Made by a program: the position numbers and the translations under genes
From: Verrucomicrobiota bacterium
GTDB lineage: Bacteria; Verrucomicrobiota; Verrucomicrobiia; Limisphaerales; CAIQOK01
Assembly: GCA_025363535.1 (NCBI GenBank)
Contig: JANYDP010000178.1
Span: 1 to 5,896, forward strand
Length of the DNA: 5,896 nucleotides
Reading direction: 5' to 3'
In this document: piece by piece, positions 1-5,124 of the stretch
Numbering within the stretch: the stretch's first letter is position 1
Layout of the letters: each line of letters starts with the position of its first letter
The notes under the pieces: generated by a model
Told to the model about the DNA's origin: nothing
The model's input: the letters and a program-made list of their open reading frames with translations, nothing else
Databases searched by the model: none

Positions 1-108
1 GTTGGGAACCGGATCAGCCGACGCCGATACGATGCCGAAGATTACGAACCCAAATGCAAGACAGCTACCCTTTGTCTGGATGCCAGTGAAAACCGAGCTT
101 GTAATCAT
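1..108 (-). CDS. Start of a secreted or envelope protein (partial, runs off the left edge)
   Basis: The reverse strand is open from an ATG at 108 down to position 1, giving 36 codons, with an in-frame TAG twelve codons upstream of that ATG. The translated N-terminus looks like a Sec signal peptide. It has a short polar stretch with Lys13, a hydrophobic core at residues 16-27 (CLAFGFVIFGIV) and a cleavage-like Ala-Ser-Ala at 29-31 followed by Asp-Pro. No Cys sits in a proper lipobox, so a lipoprotein is less likely. The gene is divergent from gltA and shares the 109-292 intergenic region with it. There is no clear Shine-Dalgarno site, as for most genes here. The mature protein lies outside the window, so no function can be assigned. 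Only 36 codons are visible, so chance remains possible. Confidence 0.45.
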   Translation of the reverse strand, partial: MITSSVFTGIQTKGSCLAFGFVIFGIVSASADPVPN

Positions 109-211
109 AAAGTTGTCAAAGGTTGACGATCTTGGATTCTAATGAATTCTATTGCAAGCAACGGTGAAGCCAATGCAACGTTTAGCATCCCGAACCATCA
201 GTGTTTCTTGT

Positions 212-227
212 CTGCAATGAATTGCAG
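212..227. promoter_or_regulatory. 16-bp perfect palindrome upstream of gltA, possible operator
   Basis: CTGCAAT and ATTGCAG are perfect inverted copies separated by GA. The site lies 65 bases upstream of the gltA start and about 105 bases from the divergent gene's start, a normal place for a dimeric regulator. I do not recognise the regulator family. Operator function is inferred only from symmetry and position. Confidence 0.35.
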
Positions 228-265
228 TTGCCTGCCTCTTTTTTATCGCATAGTTTTTTGCGCAT

Positions 266-278
266 CGTGGATGCCACG
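266..278 (+). promoter_or_regulatory. Small hairpin in the gltA leader
   Basis: CGTGG and CCACG flank ATG and could form a 5-bp, GC-rich stem. An alternative pairing of GCAT with ATGC overlaps it. It ends 14 bases before the gltA ATG, close to where a Shine-Dalgarno site would be, and none is present. An effect on translation initiation is possible, but the stem is short enough to be chance. Confidence 0.2.
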
Positions 279-292
279 GGTCGCAATAGTTT

Positions 293-1582
293 ATGGACAA
301 CACCGCCGAATTAAAATTAAACGGAAAGACTTTCACACTGCCCACCCTTGAAGGGACCGAACAGGAACGCGCCGTGGACGTGTCGCAACTCCGCGCCCAA
401 AGCGGCTACATCACCCTCGACGACGGCTACGGCAACACCGGTTCGTGCAAGAGCAAGATCACTTTCATTGACGGTGACGCGGGCATCTTGCGCTATCGTG
501 GCATTCCCATCGAAGTCCTCGCCGAAAAATCTTCGTTCATCGAGGTCGCGCATCTTCTGATCAACGGCAAGTTGCCGACCAGCGCGGAACTGACCCGGTT
601 TTCCAATCTGCTCACCGAGAATGAGCTGCTGCACGAGGACATGAAGTTCCACTTCGAGGGGTTTCCCACCAGTTCGCATCCGATGGCGATTCTCTCCTCG
701 ATGATCAATGCCGTCAGTTGCTTTTACCCCGAACTGCTTTCCGGTGATCCCAAGCAGCACTTTGAAGTGGAATCCGCCCGTCTGTTGTCCCAGGTCCGAA
801 CGATCGCTGCGTTCGCCTTCCGCAAATCACGCGGCCTGCCGATCAATTATCCCAAGCCCGCGCTCAAGTACACCGCGAATTTCCTGCACATGATGTTCTC
901 GAACCCGTACCAGGAATATGCGTTGGATCCGGTTGTGGTGCGCGCGTTGGATTTGATTTTCCTGCTGCACGCCGATCACGAACAAAATTGCTCCACGGCC
1001 ACCGTCCGCATGGTTGCGTCCAGCAAGGCAAACATGTTCGCCAGTTGCGCGGCGGGCGTCTGCGCGCTGTGGGGACCATTGCACGGCGGCGCAAACCAGG
1101 CCGTGCTCGAAATGCTCGACGAGATTCACGCCTCCGGCGACGATGGCTCGAAGTTCATCAACGCCGCGAAGGACAAGAAGAGCGGCAAGAAGCTCATGGG
1201 CTTCGGCCATCGCGTCTATAAAAACTACGACCCCCGCGCCAAGATCATCAAGCAGGCCTGCGACGATGTGCTTTCCAAGCTCCAGATCAGCGATCCGTTG
1301 CTCGACATCGCCAACAAGTTGGAGCACGCCGCGCTGCACGATTCCTATTTCGTCGAACGCAAACTTTATCCCAACGTGGATTTTTACAGCGGCATCATCA
1401 TGCGCGCTTTGAAAATTCCGACAGAAATGTTCACCGTGATTTTCGCCATCGGCCGGATGCCTGGCTGGATTGCCAACTACCGCGAGGTGATGGAAGACAA
1501 CAGCGGCCGGATCTATCGTCCGCGCCAGGTTTACGTCGGGCCGGTCAACCAAACTTACGTGCCCATCAAAGAGCGGAAGTAA
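293..1582 (+). CDS. gltA: Citrate synthase (type I/II bacterial form)
   Basis: This enzyme condenses acetyl-CoA with oxaloacetate to give citrate and CoA, the entry step of the TCA cycle, in the cytoplasm. The 429-residue length is close to the 427 of E. coli GltA. The catalytic triad is intact: His264 in GPLHGGANQAV, His306 in GFGHRVYKNYDPRA and Asp363 in PNVDFYSG. His306 and Asp363 match the E. coli active-site numbering. The N-terminal beta-rich segment (about residues 1-55), including SGYITLDDGYGNTGSC, is typical of the hexameric, often NADH-regulated, Gram-negative class; allosteric control here is inferred from that resemblance. The ATG at 293 gives the expected N-terminus, but no Shine-Dalgarno site precedes it. 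The next gene in the same pathway is sucC, now separated from gltA by a four-helix-bundle gene and repeats. Confidence 0.97.
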   Translation: MDNTAELKLNGKTFTLPTLEGTEQERAVDVSQLRAQSGYITLDDGYGNTGSCKSKITFIDGDAGILRYRGIPIEVLAEKSSFIEVAHLLINGKLPTSAELTRFSNLLTENELLHEDMKFHFEGFPTSSHPMAILSSMINAVSCFYPELLSGDPKQHFEVESARLLSQVRTIAAFAFRKSRGLPINYPKPALKYTANFLHMMFSNPYQEYALDPVVVRALDLIFLLHADHEQNCSTATVRMVASSKANMFASCAAGVCALWGPLHGGANQAVLEMLDEIHASGDDGSKFINAAKDKKSGKKLMGFGHRVYKNYDPRAKIIKQACDDVLSKLQISDPLLDIANKLEHAALHDSYFVERKLYPNVDFYSGIIMRALKIPTEMFTVIFAIGRMPGWIANYREVMEDNSGRIYRPRQVYVGPVNQTYVPIKERK

Positions 1583-1583
1583 G

Positions 1584-1674
1584 TTCCTGGTTTCTAGTTT
1601 CTGGTTTCTAGTTTTGTGCGCTCGTGGCTCAACCAGAAACTCGGAGCCAGAAACTCGGAACCAGAAACCAAGAA
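1584..1674. repeat. Inverted heptamer array between gltA and the four-helix gene
   Basis: Starting one base after the gltA stop, 1584-1611 consists of four head-to-tail heptamers: TTCCTGG, TTTCTAG, TTTCTGG, TTTCTAG. After a spacer at 1612-1632, 1633-1674 has six heptamers in the opposite orientation: CCAGAAA, CTCGGAG, CCAGAAA, CTCGGAA, CCAGAAA, CCAAGAA. Reading the left arm (from 1583) against the reverse complement of the right arm, I count 26 of 33 matches, all in heptamer register. Several of the mismatches become G-U pairs in RNA, so the transcript could form a long imperfect hairpin with a loop of about 17-20 bases. No T-tract follows the right arm, so it is not a standard intrinsic terminator. 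The same CYAGAAA-type unit recurs downstream of the four-helix gene. Confidence 0.85.
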
Positions 1675-1676
1675 AA

Positions 1677-2093
1677 ATGGCGACCATCAAAAAATTTGAG
1701 AATATTCAAGCATGGCAGAAAGGCCGGGAGTTGAAGCAGGCGGTTTATCGCTGCTCAAAGCGGAGTCAATTTGCAAAAGACTTTGCGCTGCGAGAACAAA
1801 TCCGCCGGGCCGCTATTTCGATCACTGCGAACATTGCGGAAGGATTTGAGCGCGATGGCAACCGGGAACTCGTCCAGTTTTTAAGCATTTCAAAAGGCTC
1901 GACGGGCGAGGTGCAAGACCACCTCTACACAGCCCTTGATGAAAATTATATCAGTCAACCAGATTTCGACGCTCTCTACGCACAAGCTGCCGAGGTTGCC
2001 AAACTCACCGCCAGCTTCATGAATTATCTCCGCCAATCAGAACTACGTGGTCAGAAATTCCGCGACACCCAGCCGCAGAAACTAGAAACTTAA
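1677..2093 (+). CDS. Four-helix-bundle protein, 23S rRNA intervening-sequence (S23) family
   Basis: The 138-residue product has the hallmarks of the S23/TIGR02436 four-helix-bundle family. FENIQAWQKGRELKQAVY is at residues 7-24, then LREQIRRAAISITANIAEGFER at about 38-59, then FLSISKGSTGEVQDHL at 69-83, and a final helix to about 120. Relatives were first seen inside 23S rRNA intervening sequences, and Avd of diversity-generating retroelements is a distant member. Most stand-alone copies have no known function; a basic, nucleic-acid-binding role is often proposed. The ATG at 1677 follows AAGAAAA, and a TTG start at 1614 would translate the heptamer repeats, so I prefer 1677. The last five residues (QKLET) are encoded by the downstream heptamers. 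It sits alone between two TCA genes, with no reverse transcriptase or rRNA nearby, so it looks like an inserted unit. Confidence 0.9.
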   Translation: MATIKKFENIQAWQKGRELKQAVYRCSKRSQFAKDFALREQIRRAAISITANIAEGFERDGNRELVQFLSISKGSTGEVQDHLYTALDENYISQPDFDALYAQAAEVAKLTASFMNYLRQSELRGQKFRDTQPQKLET

Positions 2094-2109
2094 AACTCGA
2101 AACCAGAAA
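2075..2109. repeat. Heptamer array overlapping the 3' end of the four-helix gene
   Basis: Five consecutive heptamers, GCAGAAA, CTAGAAA, CTTAAAA, CTCGAAA and CCAGAAA, run from inside the last codons of the four-helix gene to 11 bases before the sucC start. They share their consensus with the array at 1633-1674 and are inverted relative to 1584-1611. The gene's stop codon TAA lies within the third unit. The array occupies the sucC leader, which has no Shine-Dalgarno site. Confidence 0.8.
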
Positions 2110-2119
2110 CTTTCTCCCC

Positions 2120-3325
2120 ATGAACATTCACGAATACCAAGCCAAACAACTGCTCGCCCAATACGGCGTCGCCGTGTCGGTGGAAATCCCCTGCAAATCT
2201 CTGGAGGAAGTCCGGCCCGCCGCCGAAAAAATTCTCGCCGGCGGCAGCTCCAAGGTCGTCGTCAAATCCCAGATCCACGCCGGCGGCCGTGGCAAGGGAA
2301 CTTTCAAGAGCGGCTTCCAAGGCGGCGTGAAGATCGCCGCCAACGCCGACGAAGCGGTTTCGTTCGCCAAGCAAATGCTGGGTCAGGTGCTCGTCACGAA
2401 GCAGACCGGTGCGGACGGTCGCAAAGTCCAAACCCTCCTCCTCGCCGCCGCCGCCAAGATCAAAAAAGAATTTTATCTCGCCGTGTTGTTAGACCGCGCC
2501 ACTTCGCGACCGATCGTCATGGTCAGTACCGAAGGCGGCATGGACATCGAGGAAGTGGCCGAGAAGACGCCGGAGAAGATCGTCAAGGAAACCATTGATC
2601 CCGCCGTCGGCATGATGCCGTATCAGGCGCGCAAGCTCGCCGCCGCGCTCGGACTCAAGGGTGATTTGATCGCCGCCGGTGCGAAGTTGATTCTCGGGGT
2701 TTACAAAACCGCGTGGGAATGCGACACCGCGATGGTCGAAATCAATCCGCTCTGCCTCGTCGAAAATGCCGACGGCAAGGAATCCTTGATGGCGCTCGAC
2801 GGCAAAATCAGCCTTGATGACAACGCGCTCTATCGCCACAAGAATATCCAGGAGATGCGTGACCTGAACGAGGAAGCACCGCTCGAAATCGAAGCCAGCA
2901 AATTTTCCCTGAACTACATCAAACTCGACGGCAGCATCGCCTGCCTCGTCAACGGTGCCGGCCTCGCGATGGCGACGATGGACATCATCCAGCATTTCGG
3001 CGGTAATCCGGCGAACTTCCTCGACGTCGGGGGTGGTGCGACCAAGGAGCAAGTCACGGCCGCGTTCAAGATCATCCTGCAAGATCCGAACGTAAAAGGC
3101 ATTCTCGTGAACATCTTCGGCGGCATCATGGACTGCAATGTCATTGCCACCGGCATCGTCGCGGCGGTGAAGGAAACCGGCTTGAAACTTCCGCTCGTCG
3201 TCCGCCTCGAAGGCAACAACGTCGCCGCTGGAAAGAAAACACTCGCTGAATCCGGCCTCACGCTCATCACTGGTGATTCCATGGCGGATGCCGCGCAGAA
3301 AGTTGTGAAGGCGGTTGGGAAATAA
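2120..3325 (+). CDS. sucC: Succinyl-CoA synthetase (ADP/GDP-forming), beta subunit
   Basis: This is the nucleotide-binding subunit of succinyl-CoA synthetase, which interconverts succinyl-CoA and succinate while making ATP or GTP in the TCA cycle, working with the alpha subunit SucD. It has 401 residues, slightly longer than the 388 of E. coli SucC. It starts with the family signature MNIHEYQAKQLLAQYGV. The ATP-grasp domain shows Lys49 and GRGK at 56-59 for nucleotide binding, with Asn209 (EINPL) and Asp227 (ALDGK) as probable Mg ligands. The C-terminal CoA-ligase domain has NGAGLAMATMD from residue 278, then DVGGGA, NIFGGIMDCN and VRLEGNN. The ATG at 2120 gives the conserved N-terminus. GC is high (36 of 60 in a stretch I counted). 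Its partner sucD, normally the very next gene, begins 2.3 kb downstream. Confidence 0.97.
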   Translation: MNIHEYQAKQLLAQYGVAVSVEIPCKSLEEVRPAAEKILAGGSSKVVVKSQIHAGGRGKGTFKSGFQGGVKIAANADEAVSFAKQMLGQVLVTKQTGADGRKVQTLLLAAAAKIKKEFYLAVLLDRATSRPIVMVSTEGGMDIEEVAEKTPEKIVKETIDPAVGMMPYQARKLAAALGLKGDLIAAGAKLILGVYKTAWECDTAMVEINPLCLVENADGKESLMALDGKISLDDNALYRHKNIQEMRDLNEEAPLEIEASKFSLNYIKLDGSIACLVNGAGLAMATMDIIQHFGGNPANFLDVGGGATKEQVTAAFKIILQDPNVKGILVNIFGGIMDCNVIATGIVAAVKETGLKLPLVVRLEGNNVAAGKKTLAESGLTLITGDSMADAAQKVVKAVGK

Positions 3326-3420
3326 TTTTAACAATGCGTTGCCAAACGAAAATTGAGTCTGAAAGTTTTGCAAATTTTGCCACCTTTGGCATTCCTGCAA
3401 ATCCCAAAGATATTTCGTCG

Positions 3421-3843
3421 ATGATTTTTCAGATTACTGGCGAAACGCCGAGAGAATTTTATCATTTAACTTGGTTTAGCAATTTCTTGGCAGCTTCATT
3501 TGAATCGTTTGATCATTGCTTATTATGGGTTGAGGACTGGGAACCAAAAAATCTTCATTTGTTTTATCGCCTTCGCCAAACCTATTTAGAAAACCGCACA
3601 TTAATGGAAGCACCTGGACATATATTTTTGGATTATGAAAAGGCTGATTTAGCTTCATTTATTTTAATTGGTATTGTTTGCGGTTGGAGTTTTCGCTTAC
3701 ATCCAGCGCCATGTTTCGTGCGTGCTTCTATAACAGACGGAATGTTTATTTTTGAAACTGATGAAGAGTTAAACCTCGATGAAATCAAAAAAACTCTTGG
3801 AGATGCAAAGATTACTTTCAAGATTTCATCTCATAAAATGTAA
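3421..3843 (+). CDS. Conserved hypothetical protein, AT-rich
   Basis: This 140-residue protein has no function I can name. It contains SFDHCLLWVEDW (residues 29-40), NLHLFYRLRQTY (44-55) and LMEAPGHIFLDYEKADLASF (61-80), then a hydrophobic stretch, ILIGIVCGWSF (81-91). From memory this resembles a family of bacterial hypothetical proteins with an HLYYRLR...EAPGHLF core, but I cannot name its Pfam. There is no signal peptide and no clear membrane span. An upstream in-frame ATG at 3334 would add 29 residues, ESFANFATFGIPANP among them, which read like translated intergenic sequence, so I prefer 3421. I counted 67 G+C in 180 bases (about 37%), far below sucC, and codons end in A/T. This suggests horizontal acquisition. 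It is the first gene of the block separating sucC from sucD. Confidence 0.7.
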   Translation: MIFQITGETPREFYHLTWFSNFLAASFESFDHCLLWVEDWEPKNLHLFYRLRQTYLENRTLMEAPGHIFLDYEKADLASFILIGIVCGWSFRLHPAPCFVRASITDGMFIFETDEELNLDEIKKTLGDAKITFKISSHKM

Positions 3844-3846
3844 ATC

Positions 3847-3918
3847 CTGCTCAAAGTCACCGAAATCGCCTTCAGTTGCTACGCCGTCACCGACAGGGCG
3901 CGGGCCAAAAGGTTGTTT
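3847..3918 (+). pseudogene. Broken 5' end of a VOC (glyoxalase-fold) gene
   Basis: The first 24 codons match the intact VOC gene at 4495-4566. I count 60 of 72 bases identical, and 54 of 60 over the first 20 codons. The translated fragment keeps LKVTEIAFSCYAVTD and then ARA. The start ATG is CTG here, codon 17 ATG is AGG, and homology stops after about codon 24, so no protein of the family can be made. Four of the six differences in the first 20 codons are silent third-position changes, which suggests this copy diverged while still coding. The remaining frame runs on to a TGA at 3949-3951, which overlaps the antitoxin ATG. It begins four bases after the hypothetical gene's stop. The toxin-antitoxin pair lies between this fragment and the intact copy. 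Confidence 0.8.
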
Positions 3919-3947
3919 CGATTTCGGGCAACTGATAATCTGAACGT

Positions 3948-4187
3948 ATGACGACGACGCTGTTAAAACAGGCAACCAAGCTGCCGCTGTCCGACCGGAT
4001 CAAGTTGGTGGAAGACATCTGGAATTCCATTGAGGACGAGCCGGGTTGCGACCCGTTTCAGTTGACGAAGGCACAGGAGCGCGAACTGGATCGGCGGCTG
4101 GCGTTGATGAAAAAGAATCCTAAACGCGCGCTGCCGTGGGGGGAGGCCAAGCGGCGGATTTTGGAACGGCACGCTTCGGTCAAATGA
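3948..4187 (+). CDS. Addiction-module antitoxin (TIGR02574 / PF09720-like)
   Basis: The 79-residue acidic/basic helical protein fits the putative addiction module component family. It has LPLSDRIKLVEDIWNSIED at residues 12-30, LTKAQERELDRRLALMKKNP at 39-58 and the C-terminal LPWGEAKRRI at 62-71, the usual toxin-binding tail. In such type II modules the unstable antitoxin binds and neutralises its RelE/ParE partner and usually represses its own operon. Its stop overlaps the toxin start in an ATGA arrangement (4184-4187), implying translational coupling and supporting the pairing. There is no Shine-Dalgarno site. The upstream sequence is the VOC gene remnant, so any promoter must lie in or before that remnant, and I could not see one. 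Confidence 0.9.
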   Translation: MTTTLLKQATKLPLSDRIKLVEDIWNSIEDEPGCDPFQLTKAQERELDRRLALMKKNPKRALPWGEAKRRILERHASVK

Positions 4188-4486
4188 CGCGCGCCTTTTC
4201 AGTCCAGCCCGAGGCAGCGGACGAAGCGAACGAGGCTTTCAACTGGTATGAAAACCAGCAGCCGGGTTTGGGCGGAGAATTTTACCGGGAATTGGTTCGC
4301 GGGTTTGAATTTGTCCTGGAGAATCCGCTGTTGGCGCGGGTCGCTTACCGTGGCTTGCGGAAAAGAAAATTGGTGCGGTTCCCCTACCTGATAGTTTATC
4401 AGGTGACCAACGCGGAAGTTTCCGTCGTGTCCGTATTTCACGGCGCGAGGAATCCGGTCATTTGGAAACACCGCGCCGCAAAATAA
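4184..4486 (+). CDS. RelE/ParE-family toxin of a type II toxin-antitoxin module
   Basis: The 100-residue product matches the RelE/ParE superfamily. It opens with a helical pair containing EAADEANEAFNWYENQQPGLG (10-30) and FYRELVRGFEFVLENP (33-48), followed by the beta-strand core with RKLVRFPYLIVYQV (61-74) and VSVVSVFHGARNPVIWKHR (79-97). Arg65, Tyr68 and the FHGARNP motif are the usual conserved positions. Members either cut mRNA at the ribosome or inhibit gyrase; the sequence alone does not decide which. The start at 4184 overlaps the antitoxin stop. An earlier in-frame GTG (4136) would only add antitoxin-overlapping residues and is rejected. The reading frame is intact. The intact VOC gene begins 8 bases after its stop. 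Confidence 0.92.
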   Translation: MTRAFSVQPEAADEANEAFNWYENQQPGLGGEFYRELVRGFEFVLENPLLARVAYRGLRKRKLVRFPYLIVYQVTNAEVSVVSVFHGARNPVIWKHRAAK

Positions 4487-4494
4487 TTTTAGCT

Positions 4495-4869
4495 ATGCTC
4501 AAAGTCACTGAAATCGCCTTTAGTTGCTACGCCGTCACCGACATGGCGCGCGCGCGGAAGTTTTATGAAAACGTGCTGGGCTTGAAGCCCACCATGATCG
4601 TCGGCGAACCCGGCGGGATGCAGTGGACGGAATACGAATTCGGCCCGTATGCGCTCTCGCTCGGCTGCGCACCGGGAATGTTCCAGCCCAGTCCTGACGG
4701 CTGTTCCGTGGCGCTGGAGGTGGAGAATTTCGACGACGCCGTCGCCCATCTGCGTGCGAACAACGTGAAGTTCCGCATTGAGCCGATGCCTACACCCGTC
4801 TGCCACATGGCGATGTTTTTTGATCCCGACGGGAACACGATTTGCATTCACAAGCGGAACGCGAAGTGA
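4495..4869 (+). CDS. VOC-superfamily (glyoxalase/bleomycin-resistance/dioxygenase fold) protein
   Basis: This 124-residue single-domain protein has the two beta-alpha-beta-beta-beta repeats of the vicinal oxygen chelate fold. Repeat one has EIAFSCYAVTDMARARKFYENVLGL at residues 6-30. Repeat two has SVALEVENFDDAVAHLRANN at 71-90 and ends in the strand MAMFFDPDGNTICIHKR (105-121) with the typical DPDGN turn. It probably acts as a homodimer in the cytoplasm. Substrate is unknown: the first-strand ligand position has no clear His, so a glyoxalase I reaction should not be assumed. The ATG at 4495 gives the normal family N-terminus; a TTG start at 4462 would overlap the toxin and is unlikely. A damaged copy of its first 24 codons lies at 3847-3918, on the other side of the toxin-antitoxin pair. 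Confidence 0.9.
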   Translation: MLKVTEIAFSCYAVTDMARARKFYENVLGLKPTMIVGEPGGMQWTEYEFGPYALSLGCAPGMFQPSPDGCSVALEVENFDDAVAHLRANNVKFRIEPMPTPVCHMAMFFDPDGNTICIHKRNAK

Positions 4870-4905
4870 TTGCTTGCGGGTGGCGCGCCAAGTAAATTGA
4901 TTCCG

Positions 4906-5124
4906 ATGATTGACGCAGAAACATTGGCTCAGATGAACGGCAAATACGTTTGCCCGCCCAATGCCGGCCCGGCGTGGCGTGCGGCGATGGAATATGGTTT
5001 CGATATGTCGTTGATCGAGGACTCGTTGCAATTGACGCCAGAGCAAAGGCTTGAACAGCACCAGCGCGCCCTGGATTTGGTTCTTGAAGTGAAAGAAGCA
5101 GGAGAACGCGATGCCGCAAAATGA
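4906..5124 (+). CDS. Small protein paired with the downstream nucleotidyltransferase
   Basis: From the ATG at 4906 the product has 72 residues. A TTG at 4870 would add 12 residues with no family look. The C-terminal half is amphipathic and helical: DMSLIEDSLQLTPEQRLEQHQ (33-53) followed by RALDLVLEVKEAGE. I recall similar SLIE..L.LTPEQRL..HQRAL proteins encoded directly upstream of nucleotidyltransferase-like genes, but I have no name for the family. It overlaps the next gene by 14 bases, and its last codons carry that gene's Shine-Dalgarno site, so the two are probably translated together. A partner or antitoxin-like role is an inference from this arrangement. The first part (residues 1-30) has no motif I recognise. 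Confidence 0.7.
   Translation: MIDAETLAQMNGKYVCPPNAGPAWRAAMEYGFDMSLIEDSLQLTPEQRLEQHQRALDLVLEVKEAGERDAAK
5100..5105 (+). promoter_or_regulatory. Strong Shine-Dalgarno site for the nucleotidyltransferase gene
   Basis: AGGAGA lies five bases before the ATG at 5111, inside the end of the 72-aa gene. It fixes the start at 5111. It is the only strong Shine-Dalgarno site I see in the window; gltA, sucC, sucD, the toxin-antitoxin pair and the VOC gene lack one. Confidence 0.75.

Noticed and set aside
113..143. Possible sigma-70 promoter: TTGTCA at 113-118 with TCTAAT at 138-143
   Set aside because: The 19-base spacer is long. An alternative TTGACG at 123-128 has no good -10 at normal spacing. Too weak to list as a feature.
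142..351. Forward 69-codon open frame upstream of and overlapping gltA
   Set aside because: Its composition has no protein-like pattern, it overlaps the gltA start by about 59 bases, and the gltA N-terminus is well supported.
1583..1667. Intrinsic terminator for gltA
   Set aside because: The fold-back is large, but it has a 17-20-base loop and no T-tract after the right arm. It is better explained as inverted heptamer arrays.
827..1690. Long reverse open frame (287 codons) across gltA
   Set aside because: It is the antisense shadow of a high-GC, NNC-rich gene. Its product is His/Asp/Val rich with no domain, and gltA has all its catalytic residues on the forward strand.
1677..2093. Diversity-generating retroelement, with the four-helix gene as avd
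   Set aside because: No reverse transcriptase, template repeat or variable repeat is visible. The protein fits the stand-alone S23 family.
1584..2109. CRISPR array reading of the repeats
   Set aside because: Units are 7 bases long and directly adjacent, without unique spacers of constant length.
2489..3400. Long reverse open frame (303 codons) across sucC
   Set aside because: Same cause: an antisense shadow of a strongly biased gene, with repetitive Asp/Phe/Glu/His composition and no recognised motif.
3326..3420. Stretch between sucC and the AT-rich gene, with a 5-bp hairpin TGCCA/TGGCA at 3378-3391 and an in-frame ATG at 3334
   Set aside because: The hairpin is short and lacks a T-tract, so it is not a terminator. 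The 29 extra residues from 3334 look like translated non-coding DNA, though that start cannot be fully excluded.
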